Assembly: GCF_042678045.1 (NCBI RefSeq)
Contig: NZ_JBHUDI010000005.1
Span: forward strand, 186,001-250,000
Length of the DNA stretch: 64,000 bases
Direction: 5' to 3'
DNA from: Natrinema amylolyticus_A
GTDB lineage: Archaea; Halobacteriota; Halobacteria; Halobacteriales; Natrialbaceae
In this document: piece by piece, positions 53,224 to 62,164 of the stretch
Position numbering within the stretch: position 1 is the stretch's first letter
Layout: each line of letters opens with the position of its first letter
The notes under the pieces: generated by a model
What the model saw: the letters and a program-made list of their open reading frames with translations, nothing else
Databases searched by the model: none
Told to the model about the DNA's origin: nothing
Position numbers and translations under genes: made by a program

Positions 53224-54927
53224 CTACGCGATTACAGGGTCCGACGGACGAAGCCACGGGTGCAGCTGATCCGGTAACGCTGACCAGCATCCGAACCACC
53301 CGCGGAGGTCGGTGAGCCTGAGTTTGTGTCTGGCCGAGAGGTCGTGAACGTGCTCGAGGTCGCCCAACAACCGTCGATCGAAGTCGTGTTGCTCGAATAA
53401 CGTCTCTCGGTCCGGCCACGGCGGCTCGAACGACGGGAGAAACGGCGTCTTCCGACGGACGAATCCCTCGACTTCGTTGAACAGCCGCGCGTCGTGCGGT
53501 CGATCGGGCGGTCTGTGTCGCAGAATGTCATCGTCGAGTCGTTCGCACGCGCGGAGGAACGTTTCCGTGGTTCGGTGTTTCGGTGGCGTTCGGAGATGCC
53601 AGTCGATCAGCTCGCGATCCGTCGCGAGAAACGACGTGACGAAGTGATCGGAGAGGTGGTTGTGAAACGGTATCGACGGCTGGTTCGCGATGCCACAGCA
53701 GGTGAGCGCGTTCTGGACCGTATCCGCACGGTCCCATCGCGTCTCGAACTCGTCGGCGACTGCCTCTCTGACGAACGCTTCCGGATCGACATCGAAAGAC
53801 GTCCGCTCTGTGAGTTCGAGGCTCGCCTCGCGGCTGTAGCCGAACTTCTCGAGGAGCGACTCGACGGGATCCGGATCGGCCTTGAGTCGGCCAGTCGGCA
53901 CGCGTTTCCCGAGCACATCGACGGTCTCCGAGGCGGTGAAATGGCCCCGGAAGAACGTGTCACAGAGGAGGCCGTGGAACATCGTATCGACGTCGATCTC
54001 GTCCGTGTAGCCGGCGTGGTGGATGTGCAGTGACTCCTTGATCCCCTGTGAGTAGCGGATCTTCGACTCGTCGGGCCGGAGATATCGCTCGTCCGGTGGG
54101 AAGGCAGTGTGGCTCGCGCCGTACTGGGCGGCAAGCGCTCTCGCACCGCGAACCTCCTGGGCGTCCAGCGAGCCGACCGTGTAACTCCGGTCGATGTCGT
54201 CGACCTGTGAGAGGATGATTCGTGAATCGTAGCCCGCCGAGAGGAGCACGCCCGTTCGTCCGGGCAGCGACGACCGCCGCTGGAACGCCCGATCGAGGCG
54301 GTCGGCGAGCTCGTCGATGGGATCGAACGCCCGGGACGGCTGCGGATCGTAGACGAACCGGTCGAACGAATCGACCGACGTGGGTGTAAGCCGGCTGTCC
54401 AGCGGGAGTCGAGCGAGTTCCGTAACGGCCGTCTTCTCGCCGAGTATCACGCCCAGATGCAGAAACTCGAGGACGCCATCCCGGTCGAGCGTCGGCTCCG
54501 CGATCGTGCGGCCGACGGCGGCGGCGTCCGTTCCGAAGACGCGAACCCCGGGGTCGTCGGTATAGAAACACTCCCTGGAGCGGACCGGGTCCGTGGCGAC
54601 GAACGCGTCGCCGCTCACGTCGGCGTCGATCACGACCAGATACGATCCGTTGAGTTCTCGCAGTGCCTCGATTCCGATCGTCTCGTAGCGTTTGAGAAGC
54701 CAGCGCGCGGCGTTCGGGTCGTCGTCTGGAACGTACGCCTCTCCCCAGACGAGACAGCACCCCTCGTCGCCGAAGTACGTGGCGCTCCAGCCGGGCGTCC
54801 CGAGATCTGCATCCCGGATACCGACTGTGAAGGTCGATCCGGCGAGCACTTCGTCGAATTCGTCGCTGGATCTGAACCGTTCGAACGTGTCGATACCGCC
54901 GATTACACCGAAGAGTTCCCTGTTCAT
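53224..54927 (-). CDS. Asparagine synthase-like protein without nucleophile cysteine
   Basis: A 567-residue protein. The N-terminal region resembles a class II glutaminase fold (WGEAYVPDDDPNAARWLL, LNGSYLVVIDAD), but residue 2 is Asn, not the catalytic Cys. The synthase domain has the ATP-binding PP-loop GVLLSAGYDSRIILSQ, an SxGxDS variant. It could form an amide or another bond with ammonia, as for uronic-acid amidation by WbpS-like enzymes. A nucleotide-sugar dehydrogenase in the same locus would supply uronic acid. It lies alone on the minus strand. Confidence 0.85.
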   Translation of the reverse strand: MNRELFGVIGGIDTFERFRSSDEFDEVLAGSTFTVGIRDADLGTPGWSATYFGDEGCCLVWGEAYVPDDDPNAARWLLKRYETIGIEALRELNGSYLVVIDADVSGDAFVATDPVRSRECFYTDDPGVRVFGTDAAAVGRTIAEPTLDRDGVLEFLHLGVILGEKTAVTELARLPLDSRLTPTSVDSFDRFVYDPQPSRAFDPIDELADRLDRAFQRRSSLPGRTGVLLSAGYDSRIILSQVDDIDRSYTVGSLDAQEVRGARALAAQYGASHTAFPPDERYLRPDESKIRYSQGIKESLHIHHAGYTDEIDVDTMFHGLLCDTFFRGHFTASETVDVLGKRVPTGRLKADPDPVESLLEKFGYSREASLELTERTSFDVDPEAFVREAVADEFETRWDRADTVQNALTCCGIANQPSIPFHNHLSDHFVTSFLATDRELIDWHLRTPPKHRTTETFLRACERLDDDILRHRPPDRPHDARLFNEVEGFVRRKTPFLPSFEPPWPDRETLFEQHDFDRRLLGDLEHVHDLSARHKLRLTDLRGWFGCWSALPDQLHPWLRPSDPVIA

Positions 54928-55149
54928 CGTCGAAGACCACCTGCAGACGACGTACGATCACAGCGTGGAAACGCCGAGCGCCGCCCGACTTCCGTTCGCG
55001 TACGTCTTCGTGGAACGCTCGAACGGCTACTCAATTACTATGCGACCGTTAAGTGCCACAGTGGCCGCTACCAGCCGTCTCGAGCGGTCGCCGAGCCAGC
55101 CTATCCGATCTATAATAATGGTCTCACTGTCGGTACCTCCGGCCCACCG

Positions 55150-56478
55150 ATGTCACAGAAACGCGCGACGCGACGTCGTTTCCTCGCACTGTCCGGCGCC
55201 GCCGGACTTACGGGTCTAGCCGGCTGTGCAGAGCAACTCGAGTCTACAGCCAACAAGCTCCGCGAGAAGTCGTCAGCCGTGACACCAGACAGTTCGGACG
55301 GCTCTACCCCGGGACTCACCGACGGCGTTCCGCCGCTCGAGACCGAGTTCGACAGCCGAGAACAGTACCGCCAGCCGGGCGACTCGCTCGACGACTTCAG
55401 CGATCTCGATGCCTGGACCGTCGTTCAGGGGTCGGGCGGAGCGGACGAGGACGTCGTGTTCGACGGCGAGCAGAGCTTCAGACTCCGGTCGAACGGCAGC
55501 GAGAACGTCATCGCCGAACGGAGCCTCGAGGGCGAAGACCTGACGGAAACGGACCTGTCGTTCGCGGTGCGGACGACGACGCCCGACAGCATCACGGTCA
55601 ACCTGCGGGTCGTCGACCAGTTCGGGGGCTCGAAAGTATACTCACTGCGGCAGATCCGGTACCGTGCACCCGACGTCGGCTGGTTCCGAACGAGTCCCGG
55701 CGTCTTCCAGCAGAGCGAGTACGAGCCCGCACTCGATCAGCTCGATCGGCTCGAGATTCAGGTGCTTCACTCAATGCCGGAGGCGGAGGTCTGGATCGAC
55801 GACTTGCGCACACATCCGACGCCCGATCAGGGGTACGTCATGCTGAGTTGGGACGACGGAACGCTCGACTACTACGAGACGGCCGCGCCGCTCCACGACG
55901 AGTACGAGGTCCCGGCGGTTCAGGCGCCGGTGCCGCGGTGGGCCGAACAGGGACGGGACGGACACATGTCGATCTCGGAGCTGCAGGACCGGCAGGAGGC
56001 GGGCGATCAGATCGTCGTCCACGGAACCCACGACCCGATTCACGAACTCGACGACGAAACGGCGATCAAAGAACGGCTCAGGCGGGACAAGCAGTGGTTC
56101 ATCGACAACGGGTTCGAGGGTGCGAACTACATCGTCCACCCGCACAACAGCTTCGACAAGACGAGCCTCGAGCAGGCGACCGACTACCACTACTGCGGCG
56201 GCTTCAATCAGGCCGGCAACGTCAATACGACGAGCGTCTACGGCTTCGATCCGCTGGCGTTACCGCGGACGATCGGACACGACCTCGAGATATCGAAACG
56301 GTGTGTCGACCTCGCCGCCCAGCACAACCAGTGTACGATTCTCAACTTCCACACGTTCGAAGCAACCAACACGATGCCGAAAGTCGACTACGAGGCGTTG
56401 CTCGAGTACATCGACGGCGCCGACGTCGAGGTCATCACCTTCGACGACCTCTGGAAGCTGCGGACGAGCAACGACTGA
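55150..56478 (+). CDS. Tat lipoprotein with polysaccharide deacetylase-like domain
   Basis: A 442-residue protein. The ATG at 55150 gives MSQKRATRRRFLALSGAAGL with lipobox LAGC, so it is a Tat lipoprotein anchored outside the cell. A beta-sandwich domain (about 70-235) resembles a carbohydrate-binding module. The C-terminal NodB-like domain has the metal motifs SWDDGTLDYYE and HGTHDPIH, consistent with an active Zn site. It may deacetylate or trim the surface glycan. The upstream open frame is antisense to the asparagine synthase-like gene. Confidence 0.85.
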   Translation: MSQKRATRRRFLALSGAAGLTGLAGCAEQLESTANKLREKSSAVTPDSSDGSTPGLTDGVPPLETEFDSREQYRQPGDSLDDFSDLDAWTVVQGSGGADEDVVFDGEQSFRLRSNGSENVIAERSLEGEDLTETDLSFAVRTTTPDSITVNLRVVDQFGGSKVYSLRQIRYRAPDVGWFRTSPGVFQQSEYEPALDQLDRLEIQVLHSMPEAEVWIDDLRTHPTPDQGYVMLSWDDGTLDYYETAAPLHDEYEVPAVQAPVPRWAEQGRDGHMSISELQDRQEAGDQIVVHGTHDPIHELDDETAIKERLRRDKQWFIDNGFEGANYIVHPHNSFDKTSLEQATDYHYCGGFNQAGNVNTTSVYGFDPLALPRTIGHDLEISKRCVDLAAQHNQCTILNFHTFEATNTMPKVDYEALLEYIDGADVEVITFDDLWKLRTSND

Positions 56479-56601
56479 TTCGGAGCGACCTGCCCCAGGC
56501 CTGTTTCTCGACGTAACCGCTTACCGACGTATCGCCGTTCACGACCCAGTAGGGTAGCGATTATCGGCCGCAGTCGGGAAGCGTAGTCGACGACGAATCG
56601 A

Positions 56602-57777
56602 TCAACAGCCCGCCGAGAGCGTGACCCGGTCGGTGTCGGTCGCACCATCGTCGTCGACGACGCGGAGTGCGATCGGATGGTTGCCGGGCGCGCTGATCGT
56701 CACCTCGATCGTCTCGCCGGTCCGGTCGAACGCGCCGTTGGCACCGACGCGCCACTCGTAGCGGACGAGGTCGCCGTCCGGATCGGACGATTGCGACGCA
56801 TCGAGCGTCACCGTCTGACCCGGCTCGAGCGTCGTGTCGGCCAGTCCTCTCGGTCGCGTTTCGATCCGTGCGACCGGTGGCTCAGTACCCGACGGCTCGT
56901 CACCGTCGTCATCGGATGCATCGGGCTCGGGCTCTGTTACCTCCTCGTCAGGGACGCTGCCGGCATCGGTGCCGTCGAGCAGGAGCTCGTCCTCGAAGAG
57001 CCGTTCGACGATCGCCCGATGCCACTGGACGCGGGTCTCGAGTTCGATGTCGGTCGAGAGCGTCTCGGCAAGGAACGCGTCGGCACCCAGATCGCGAGCA
57101 GCTTTGTGAGCGAGCAGCCCAGATGGATCGTTTTCGGGGTTAGAGAAGGGACCGAGCTGGAACGCGCGGTCGGGATCGTCCACGTACGTTCGATTGACGT
57201 ACGTGGCGGCATCGGCGGCGGCAGCAGTCGCTTCGCCGCCGTCCGAATGGAAGATTGCCTGCCCGACGCCGTCCGTGGGATCGCCCGCGTAGATGCCCGT
57301 CGACTCGTGGAGATCGATCAGGATGTCTGGATCGTACTCGCTGATGACGTCCCAGATGGCCCGTGCGAGTTCCGTTTCCGGCGTCTCCCCTTCGGGGAAC
57401 TGCCGGTTGAGGTTGGTCCCCTCCTCGTCGGTTCTGGTCCCGCGTTCGACTGCGACGGCGTTCGCCTCGGGAATAACGACGAGCGTCCCGGCGTCGATCG
57501 GCCAGTCGGCGATCTGGCCTGCCGCCGTGTACCCTGCGTCCTCGTTTCCGTGAACGCCGCCGACGACGACCGCCGTCGGTCCCTCGGCGGCCGCTGTCGT
57601 CACAAAGACGGTCGTTTCCTCGGCCGTTCCCTCACGAATGGGGAACGACGCACGAGAGACCATCTCTTCGTCAGTGCCAGCCGTGTCGCCGACCACGCTG
57701 GCGACGCCAGCGCTCGTGAGCGTGCATCCGGCTGCCAGAGTCAATACGTGCCGCCGTGAGAGGATATCGCGCCTCAT
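56602..57777 (-). CDS. Secreted M14/AstE-like enzyme with PKD domain
   Basis: A 391-residue protein with a Tat-like signal LSRRHVLTLAAGCTLTSAGV. The zinc ligands are in GGVHGNEDAGY (His and Glu) and DLHESTG (His), as in succinylglutamate desuccinylase/aspartoacylase and M14 carboxypeptidases. A low-complexity acidic linker (about 270-305) leads to a PKD-like domain (VTLDASQSSDPDGDLVRYEW). It may cleave amide or acyl groups on an extracellular substrate. The substrate is unknown. Confidence 0.88.
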   Translation of the reverse strand: MRRDILSRRHVLTLAAGCTLTSAGVASVVGDTAGTDEEMVSRASFPIREGTAEETTVFVTTAAAEGPTAVVVGGVHGNEDAGYTAAGQIADWPIDAGTLVVIPEANAVAVERGTRTDEEGTNLNRQFPEGETPETELARAIWDVISEYDPDILIDLHESTGIYAGDPTDGVGQAIFHSDGGEATAAAADAATYVNRTYVDDPDRAFQLGPFSNPENDPSGLLAHKAARDLGADAFLAETLSTDIELETRVQWHRAIVERLFEDELLLDGTDAGSVPDEEVTEPEPDASDDDGDEPSGTEPPVARIETRPRGLADTTLEPGQTVTLDASQSSDPDGDLVRYEWRVGANGAFDRTGETIEVTISAPGNHPIALRVVDDDGATDTDRVTLSAGC

Positions 57778-57927
57778 TCGTCCATCCCGTCGGCGTCGGT
57801 CGGTTTTACTACAGGTGAGATAACGATAGAAACGGAATACTTTCGTTTCTGCAACGGTCCGCGTCGAGAGAACGCTTGCATGCGAGCGTAGAGACTGAAC
57901 CCGATCAGGACGGCCGAAACGGCCGCC

Positions 57928-58902
57928 TCACCGAGTAAGTGCGCGCCGGCCGAGCGTCGCGGTGACGAGCAAGAGGACGAGCGCCACCACGATCGGAATC
58001 GGTCGCCGCCGGATGCCGGTCCCGGCGACCCAGCAGACGCCGGGATACGTCCGCGCCGACACCGAAGCCGCACGGAGGTGCCACAGCCCTCGCAGGAACC
58101 GCCCCTCCGCGAAGTACTGCTTCGCGAGGACGAGTGCGTGGCTCGAGCGGATCTCGTAGCCCTGTTCCTCGAAATGCTCGACCTCGGACTCGTACGCCGA
58201 GAGATATCGGTCGCTGGCGGCCGCAACGACGTCCGCCGGCGGACTGCCGGTCTCCTCGCGAACGACGAGTTCCTCGTCGACGTAGGCGAGCTTTCCGTGT
58301 TCGAGGACGCGCAGGCAGAACTCGGGGTCCTGGAACCGGTCGAGGTCCTCGTCGAAGCCGCCGGTTTCCCTGGCGATGTCGGTCCGAACGAGCAGCGTCG
58401 AGCCGGCACCCGGCTGGACGTTATCTGCGAGGATCTCGCCGACCAGTTCGTCGTTCCCCTCCCGTGTCGGCTCGTCGTCCAGGCGGGCGAGCACGGACGC
58501 GGCGGCCGACCGGAGCCGTCCGTCCGCCCCGGACAGGTCGTAGCCCGTATCACAGTAGACGCCGACCCAGTCGCTCGAGCGCTCCTCGAGCGCCGCGAGC
58601 TGGCGCTCGAGTTTCTCGGGATGCCACTCGTCGTCCGAGTCGAGGAAGGCGACGTACTCCCCGCGTGCGTGCTCAAGGCCCGTGTTCCGGGCGGCGTTCG
58701 CACCCTGGTTGGTCGCGTGGACGACCGGCCGAACCCGCGGGTCCTCGGAGGCGGCCAGCACCGACTCGGTGTCGTCGGTCGAGCCGTCGTCGACGACAAC
58801 CACCTCGAGGTCGTCGATTGTCTGTGCGAGCGCACTATCGATCGCGCGCGGAAGCGTCGCCGCTCTGTTGTACGTCGGGATGATAACGCTGACGCGAGTC
58901 AT
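57928..58902 (-). CDS. Glycosyltransferase family 2
   Basis: A 324-residue GT-A enzyme with SVIIPTYNRAATLPRAIDSA, VVVVDDGSTDDTE and the donor-metal motif FLDSDDEWHPEKL. An intact ED-like pair follows in DRFQDPEFCLR. A single hydrophobic helix near residue 300 ends the protein, so it is likely membrane-attached. It probably adds a sugar to the surface glycan. It is divergent from the lipoprotein at 59085. Confidence 0.9.
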   Translation of the reverse strand: MTRVSVIIPTYNRAATLPRAIDSALAQTIDDLEVVVVDDGSTDDTESVLAASEDPRVRPVVHATNQGANAARNTGLEHARGEYVAFLDSDDEWHPEKLERQLAALEERSSDWVGVYCDTGYDLSGADGRLRSAAASVLARLDDEPTREGNDELVGEILADNVQPGAGSTLLVRTDIARETGGFDEDLDRFQDPEFCLRVLEHGKLAYVDEELVVREETGSPPADVVAAASDRYLSAYESEVEHFEEQGYEIRSSHALVLAKQYFAEGRFLRGLWHLRAASVSARTYPGVCWVAGTGIRRRPIPIVVALVLLLVTATLGRRALTR

Positions 58903-58928
58903 TTTCCTGGGCTTCCGGCCCGATCCGG

Positions 58929-58937
58929 ATTATTATC
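58929..58937 (-). promoter_or_regulatory. TATA-like box for the GT2 gene
   Basis: Plus-strand ATTATTATC lies 27-35 bases beyond the ATG at 58902 on the upstream side. Confidence 0.5.
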
Positions 58938-59047
58938 GCGTGGGTAAACGGCTGCGCCTGCCAGCAGCGGCTGCGATGACCCGAGCGGGCGGCGGCGCGA
59001 CGGTCTCGAGTCATCCGGAATCCGTCGGCGGCGAACCCGCTAACGAC

Positions 59048-59056
59048 CGTATAAGG
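59048..59056 (+). promoter_or_regulatory. TATA-like box for the 59085 lipoprotein
   Basis: CGTATAAGG lies 29-37 bases upstream of the ATG at 59085. Confidence 0.55.
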
Positions 59057-59084
59057 AAGGGCGGACGGTTCGTCGACGCGGTCG

Positions 59085-60350
59085 ATGACGAATCGAAACC
59101 GACGATCGTTCGTAACCACGGTTGCAGCGGCCGGAACGCTCGGACTCGCCGGCTGCCTCTCGCAGGTGCGCGAATGGCGTGGCGCGGACGGCAAGCCGAC
59201 ATCGGCCCAGTCGGGCGGTGACACCACCGATTCCGGAAGCAGAGACCGCCTGGACCTCCCTGGCGAGCCGATCGATCGCTTCGAGGACCTCGGCGAGTGG
59301 TCGGCGATGATCGACGCTGGCGACCTCGAGGCCGGGACGGACGATCCGTATGCCGGGTCGCAGTCGGCACACCTCACCGCGTCAGAGAACGCCGAGTACG
59401 CGGCCGTCTACAGGACGATCCCGGATGGACTGGATTTAAGCAACAAGAACCTCTCGCTGGCAGTCAACTTCACCGGGCGCGACCAGCTGCACCTCACGCT
59501 CGAGTTGTTCGCGCCGAACTCGCGCAACGTCCACGCCATGCAACGCACGCTCACCGGGCCGGCCGATCGGTGGGTGCGCGTCGACTTCGGCACCGATCGG
59601 ATCGAGACCCAGCCCGAACTCTCGGACGTGCGCGAGATTCGGCTGATCGCTCGCCGTCGCGGTGACACGACCGGCTCGATCGACTGTCAGGTCGACGACC
59701 TCCGGGCGGTCGACCGGCCCGACACGGGCCGCGTCATGCTCCTGTTCGATGGGACACTCGAGAGCCACTACACGGCCGCCTTCGACCGGATGCAGGCGTA
59801 CGATTTTGCGGGCGTCGAGGCGGTCATCCCCGAAGCCGTCGGCGAGGGCGGCCGGCTCACGCTCGACAAACTCATCGAACTGGACGACGCGGGCTGGGAC
59901 CTCGCAGCTCGGCCGCGAACCGGCTCGAAGTTCCTCCACGAGTTCACCCCCGAGCAACAGGAAGGGATGATCCGTCGGACGAAAGCGTATCTCGAGAATC
60001 GCGGCTTCGAAGACGGCGCGAAGCACTTCGTCACGCCGCGGAACGTGCTCGGCTCGACGGCCAACGACCTCGTCAGGGAGTATCACGAGCAGGCGTTCCG
60101 GTTCGGCGGCGGCCCGACCGGGCTCCCGCTGACGGACCCGCACAACGTCGGCTTCTTCGCCGGCGATGCCGGCGACGAGACGAGAACGTACGTCGATTAC
60201 GCCGCGACGTACGGACAACTCGCGGTCTTGCACTTCGAATACATCGGGGACGACGGCATGAGCGAGCGGGCGTTCGACGGCCTGCTCGAGTATATCGACG
60301 CGCAGAACGTCGATGTCGTCACCGCCACCGACCTCCTGGGTGACCGCTGA
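59085..60350 (+). CDS. Tat lipoprotein, degenerate paralogue of the deacetylase-like protein
   Basis: A 421-residue paralogue of the protein at 55150: Tat signal NRRSFVTTVAAAGTLGLAGC, beta-sandwich domain starting IDRFEDLGEWSAMIDAG, and a NodB-like C-terminus. The metal sites are lost: SWDDGTL has become LFDGTL, and HGTHDPIH is replaced by a segment ARPRTGSKFLH. It may bind rather than hydrolyse glycan. Its stop overlaps the GT2 gene start by one base (TGATG), so it is coupled with the glycosyltransferase. Confidence 0.85.
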   Translation: MTNRNRRSFVTTVAAAGTLGLAGCLSQVREWRGADGKPTSAQSGGDTTDSGSRDRLDLPGEPIDRFEDLGEWSAMIDAGDLEAGTDDPYAGSQSAHLTASENAEYAAVYRTIPDGLDLSNKNLSLAVNFTGRDQLHLTLELFAPNSRNVHAMQRTLTGPADRWVRVDFGTDRIETQPELSDVREIRLIARRRGDTTGSIDCQVDDLRAVDRPDTGRVMLLFDGTLESHYTAAFDRMQAYDFAGVEAVIPEAVGEGGRLTLDKLIELDDAGWDLAARPRTGSKFLHEFTPEQQEGMIRRTKAYLENRGFEDGAKHFVTPRNVLGSTANDLVREYHEQAFRFGGGPTGLPLTDPHNVGFFAGDAGDETRTYVDYAATYGQLAVLHFEYIGDDGMSERAFDGLLEYIDAQNVDVVTATDLLGDR

Positions 60351-61408
60351 TGTACCGGGGATCGAGCGTCGGCGTCGTGATCCCCGCCTACAACGAGGAG
60401 GGGTTCGTCGGTGACGTCATCCGCGAGATGCCCGCGTACGTCGATCGGATCTACGTGATCGACGACCGATCGACGGACGACACCTGGAACGAAATCCTCG
60501 AGGCCGCGCAGGCGGACGCCAGCGAGACCGGGAGTCACGACGGCACGACCGTCCAGCAACTCGTGGCCGACGGCGGCGCGACCGCGCTGGCGAACCGGGC
60601 GACGGTCCGCGACGCCATCGGGCGGGTCGTCCCGATCGAGCATCGGGAGAACCGCGGTGCCGGCGGCGCGATCAAGACCGGCTATCTCGCCGCGCTCGCG
60701 GACGGCGTGGACGCGACGGTCACCGTCGACGCTGACGGGCAGATGGACCTCACGCAGCTGCCCCGGCTGCTCGACCCGATCGTCGAGGGGCAGGCCGACT
60801 ACGCGAAGGGAAACCGGCTCCTCTCGGCGGAGTACCGGGCGGCGATGCCGCGCTTCCGGTTCGTCGGCAACGCGATCCTCTCCGTTCTGACGAAGATTGC
60901 GTCCGGCTACTGGAAGACGATGGATCCCCAGAACGGCTACACCGCGATCTCCCACGACGCGCTCGCCGCGATCGAGGTAGAGAACCTCTACGAGTACTAC
61001 GGCTACTGTAACGACCTGCTGGTGAAACTGAACGTCCACGGGATGCGCGTGGCTGACGTGGCGATGCCGGCCGTCTACGGCGACGAGGAGTCGAGCATCG
61101 CGTACGCAGAATACATCCCGAAGGTCTCGCTCATGCTGCTTCGTAACTTCCTGTGGCGGCTGAAAACGAAGTATCTCGTCCTGGACTTCCATCCGCTTGC
61201 CCTGTTTTACTTTGCTGGAGCAGCGACGGCCGTGCTTGGCGTCCTCGGAACCGGCGTGACGGCGGCTGGAGCGCTCTCGAGTCCGGGCACACCGGCCGTC
61301 CAGGGCGCGACGAGCCTGCTGTTGTTCGTCGCCGGCACCGCGTTCCTCCTGCTGGCGATGGTGTTCGATATGGCCGAAAGCGAATCGCTCGAGCGGCAGG
61401 TACGATAG
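60350..61408 (+). CDS. Glycosyltransferase family 2, DPM1/DPG synthase-like
   Basis: A 352-residue GT2 enzyme. GVVIPAYNEEGFVGDVI, IDDRSTDDTWN, the metal motif VDADGQMDL and RGAGGAIKTGYLAAL are present; two C-terminal membrane helices (about residues 280-340) anchor it. The plan is that of dolichol-phosphate sugar synthases, which charge a polyprenyl carrier. It follows the degenerate lipoprotein and is followed by a hairpin. Confidence 0.92.
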   Translation: MYRGSSVGVVIPAYNEEGFVGDVIREMPAYVDRIYVIDDRSTDDTWNEILEAAQADASETGSHDGTTVQQLVADGGATALANRATVRDAIGRVVPIEHRENRGAGGAIKTGYLAALADGVDATVTVDADGQMDLTQLPRLLDPIVEGQADYAKGNRLLSAEYRAAMPRFRFVGNAILSVLTKIASGYWKTMDPQNGYTAISHDALAAIEVENLYEYYGYCNDLLVKLNVHGMRVADVAMPAVYGDEESSIAYAEYIPKVSLMLLRNFLWRLKTKYLVLDFHPLALFYFAGAATAVLGVLGTGVTAAGALSSPGTPAVQGATSLLLFVAGTAFLLLAMVFDMAESESLERQVR

Positions 61409-61410
61409 CG

Positions 61411-61438
61411 CCATGCGAGCGCACAGTCACTCGCATGG
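61411..61438. terminator. Perfect 9-bp inverted repeat after the GT2 gene
   Basis: CCATGCGAG and CTCGCATGG enclose a ten-base loop, starting two bases after the stop codon at 61408. This could terminate transcription or stabilise the message; there is no T-run. Confidence 0.5.
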
Positions 61439-61628
61439 TCGTCCGGGTTGGTAATACGATCTCGTTATTCAGAAGCGGGTCGAAACTGGAACGGCCCGAA
61501 CCGATAACTACTGGTACAAACTGAACGGGGCACACGTAATCACTCAGTTAATCAAAACAACGGTGGACTGTGAAAATGTAGTATAGTTAACGTTACGTGG
61601 GACGATAGCTGAAGCTGTGGGATATGGA

Positions 61629-62006
61629 ATGGTCGATTATGATGATGTATTTGACGCATTGGCGGCCAGCCACCGACGACAGTTACTAGTAAAATTACTC
61701 TCCAGTCCCCAATACGTCTCAAAACCGTCTGGCATTTCTCGAGAGATTGCAGTAGCGGACGAGAACCTCCTTCAGAGACATCTATCCAGTTCTCGAACGA
61801 TTGCAGAAGTAGATGAATACTCGGTCAGTATGCACCACACCCACCTTCCGAAATTAGCAGAGTACGGATTCATCGAGTGGAATCGAGATGACAACCTCGT
61901 CGTACAAGGTCCCCGTTTTGGCGAGATCAGACCTCAGCTCAGACTATTGGCTGAACAGCAGGAGGGACGCCGTACAAAAGCTCCCGTCGTAACCCAGCGG
62001 AGGTGA
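61629..62006 (+). CDS. DUF7344 winged-helix regulator
   Basis: A 125-residue protein, MVDYDDVFDALAASHRRQLL at the N-terminus, with VSMHHTHLPKLAEYGFIEWN as the recognition end. The ATG at 61629 is preferred to GTG at 61617. The early coding sequence and upstream bases are AT-rich, unlike its neighbours. It is the third DUF7344 member inside the polysaccharide region and likely controls it. Confidence 0.85.
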   Translation: MVDYDDVFDALAASHRRQLLVKLLSSPQYVSKPSGISREIAVADENLLQRHLSSSRTIAEVDEYSVSMHHTHLPKLAEYGFIEWNRDDNLVVQGPRFGEIRPQLRLLAEQQEGRRTKAPVVTQRR

Positions 62007-62164
62007 GAGCCGGTCGAGATAGAAGCCGCTGTTGGGTGTTTTCCTCGATTTCGGCGTCATTGCAGTCTCCGTGAGGAGTGGCTCGTCCGGCCCGAAGACT
62101 GACCAATCCTGTTTCTTCGGTCATCCGCGTATGAGACGGGAACCAGCAGCGAGTGCCGACTCGG

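Noticed and set aside
54457..55149. Extension upstream of the 55150 lipoprotein
   Set aside because: It lies antisense to the asparagine synthase-like gene, and the Tat signal with lipobox starts at 55150.
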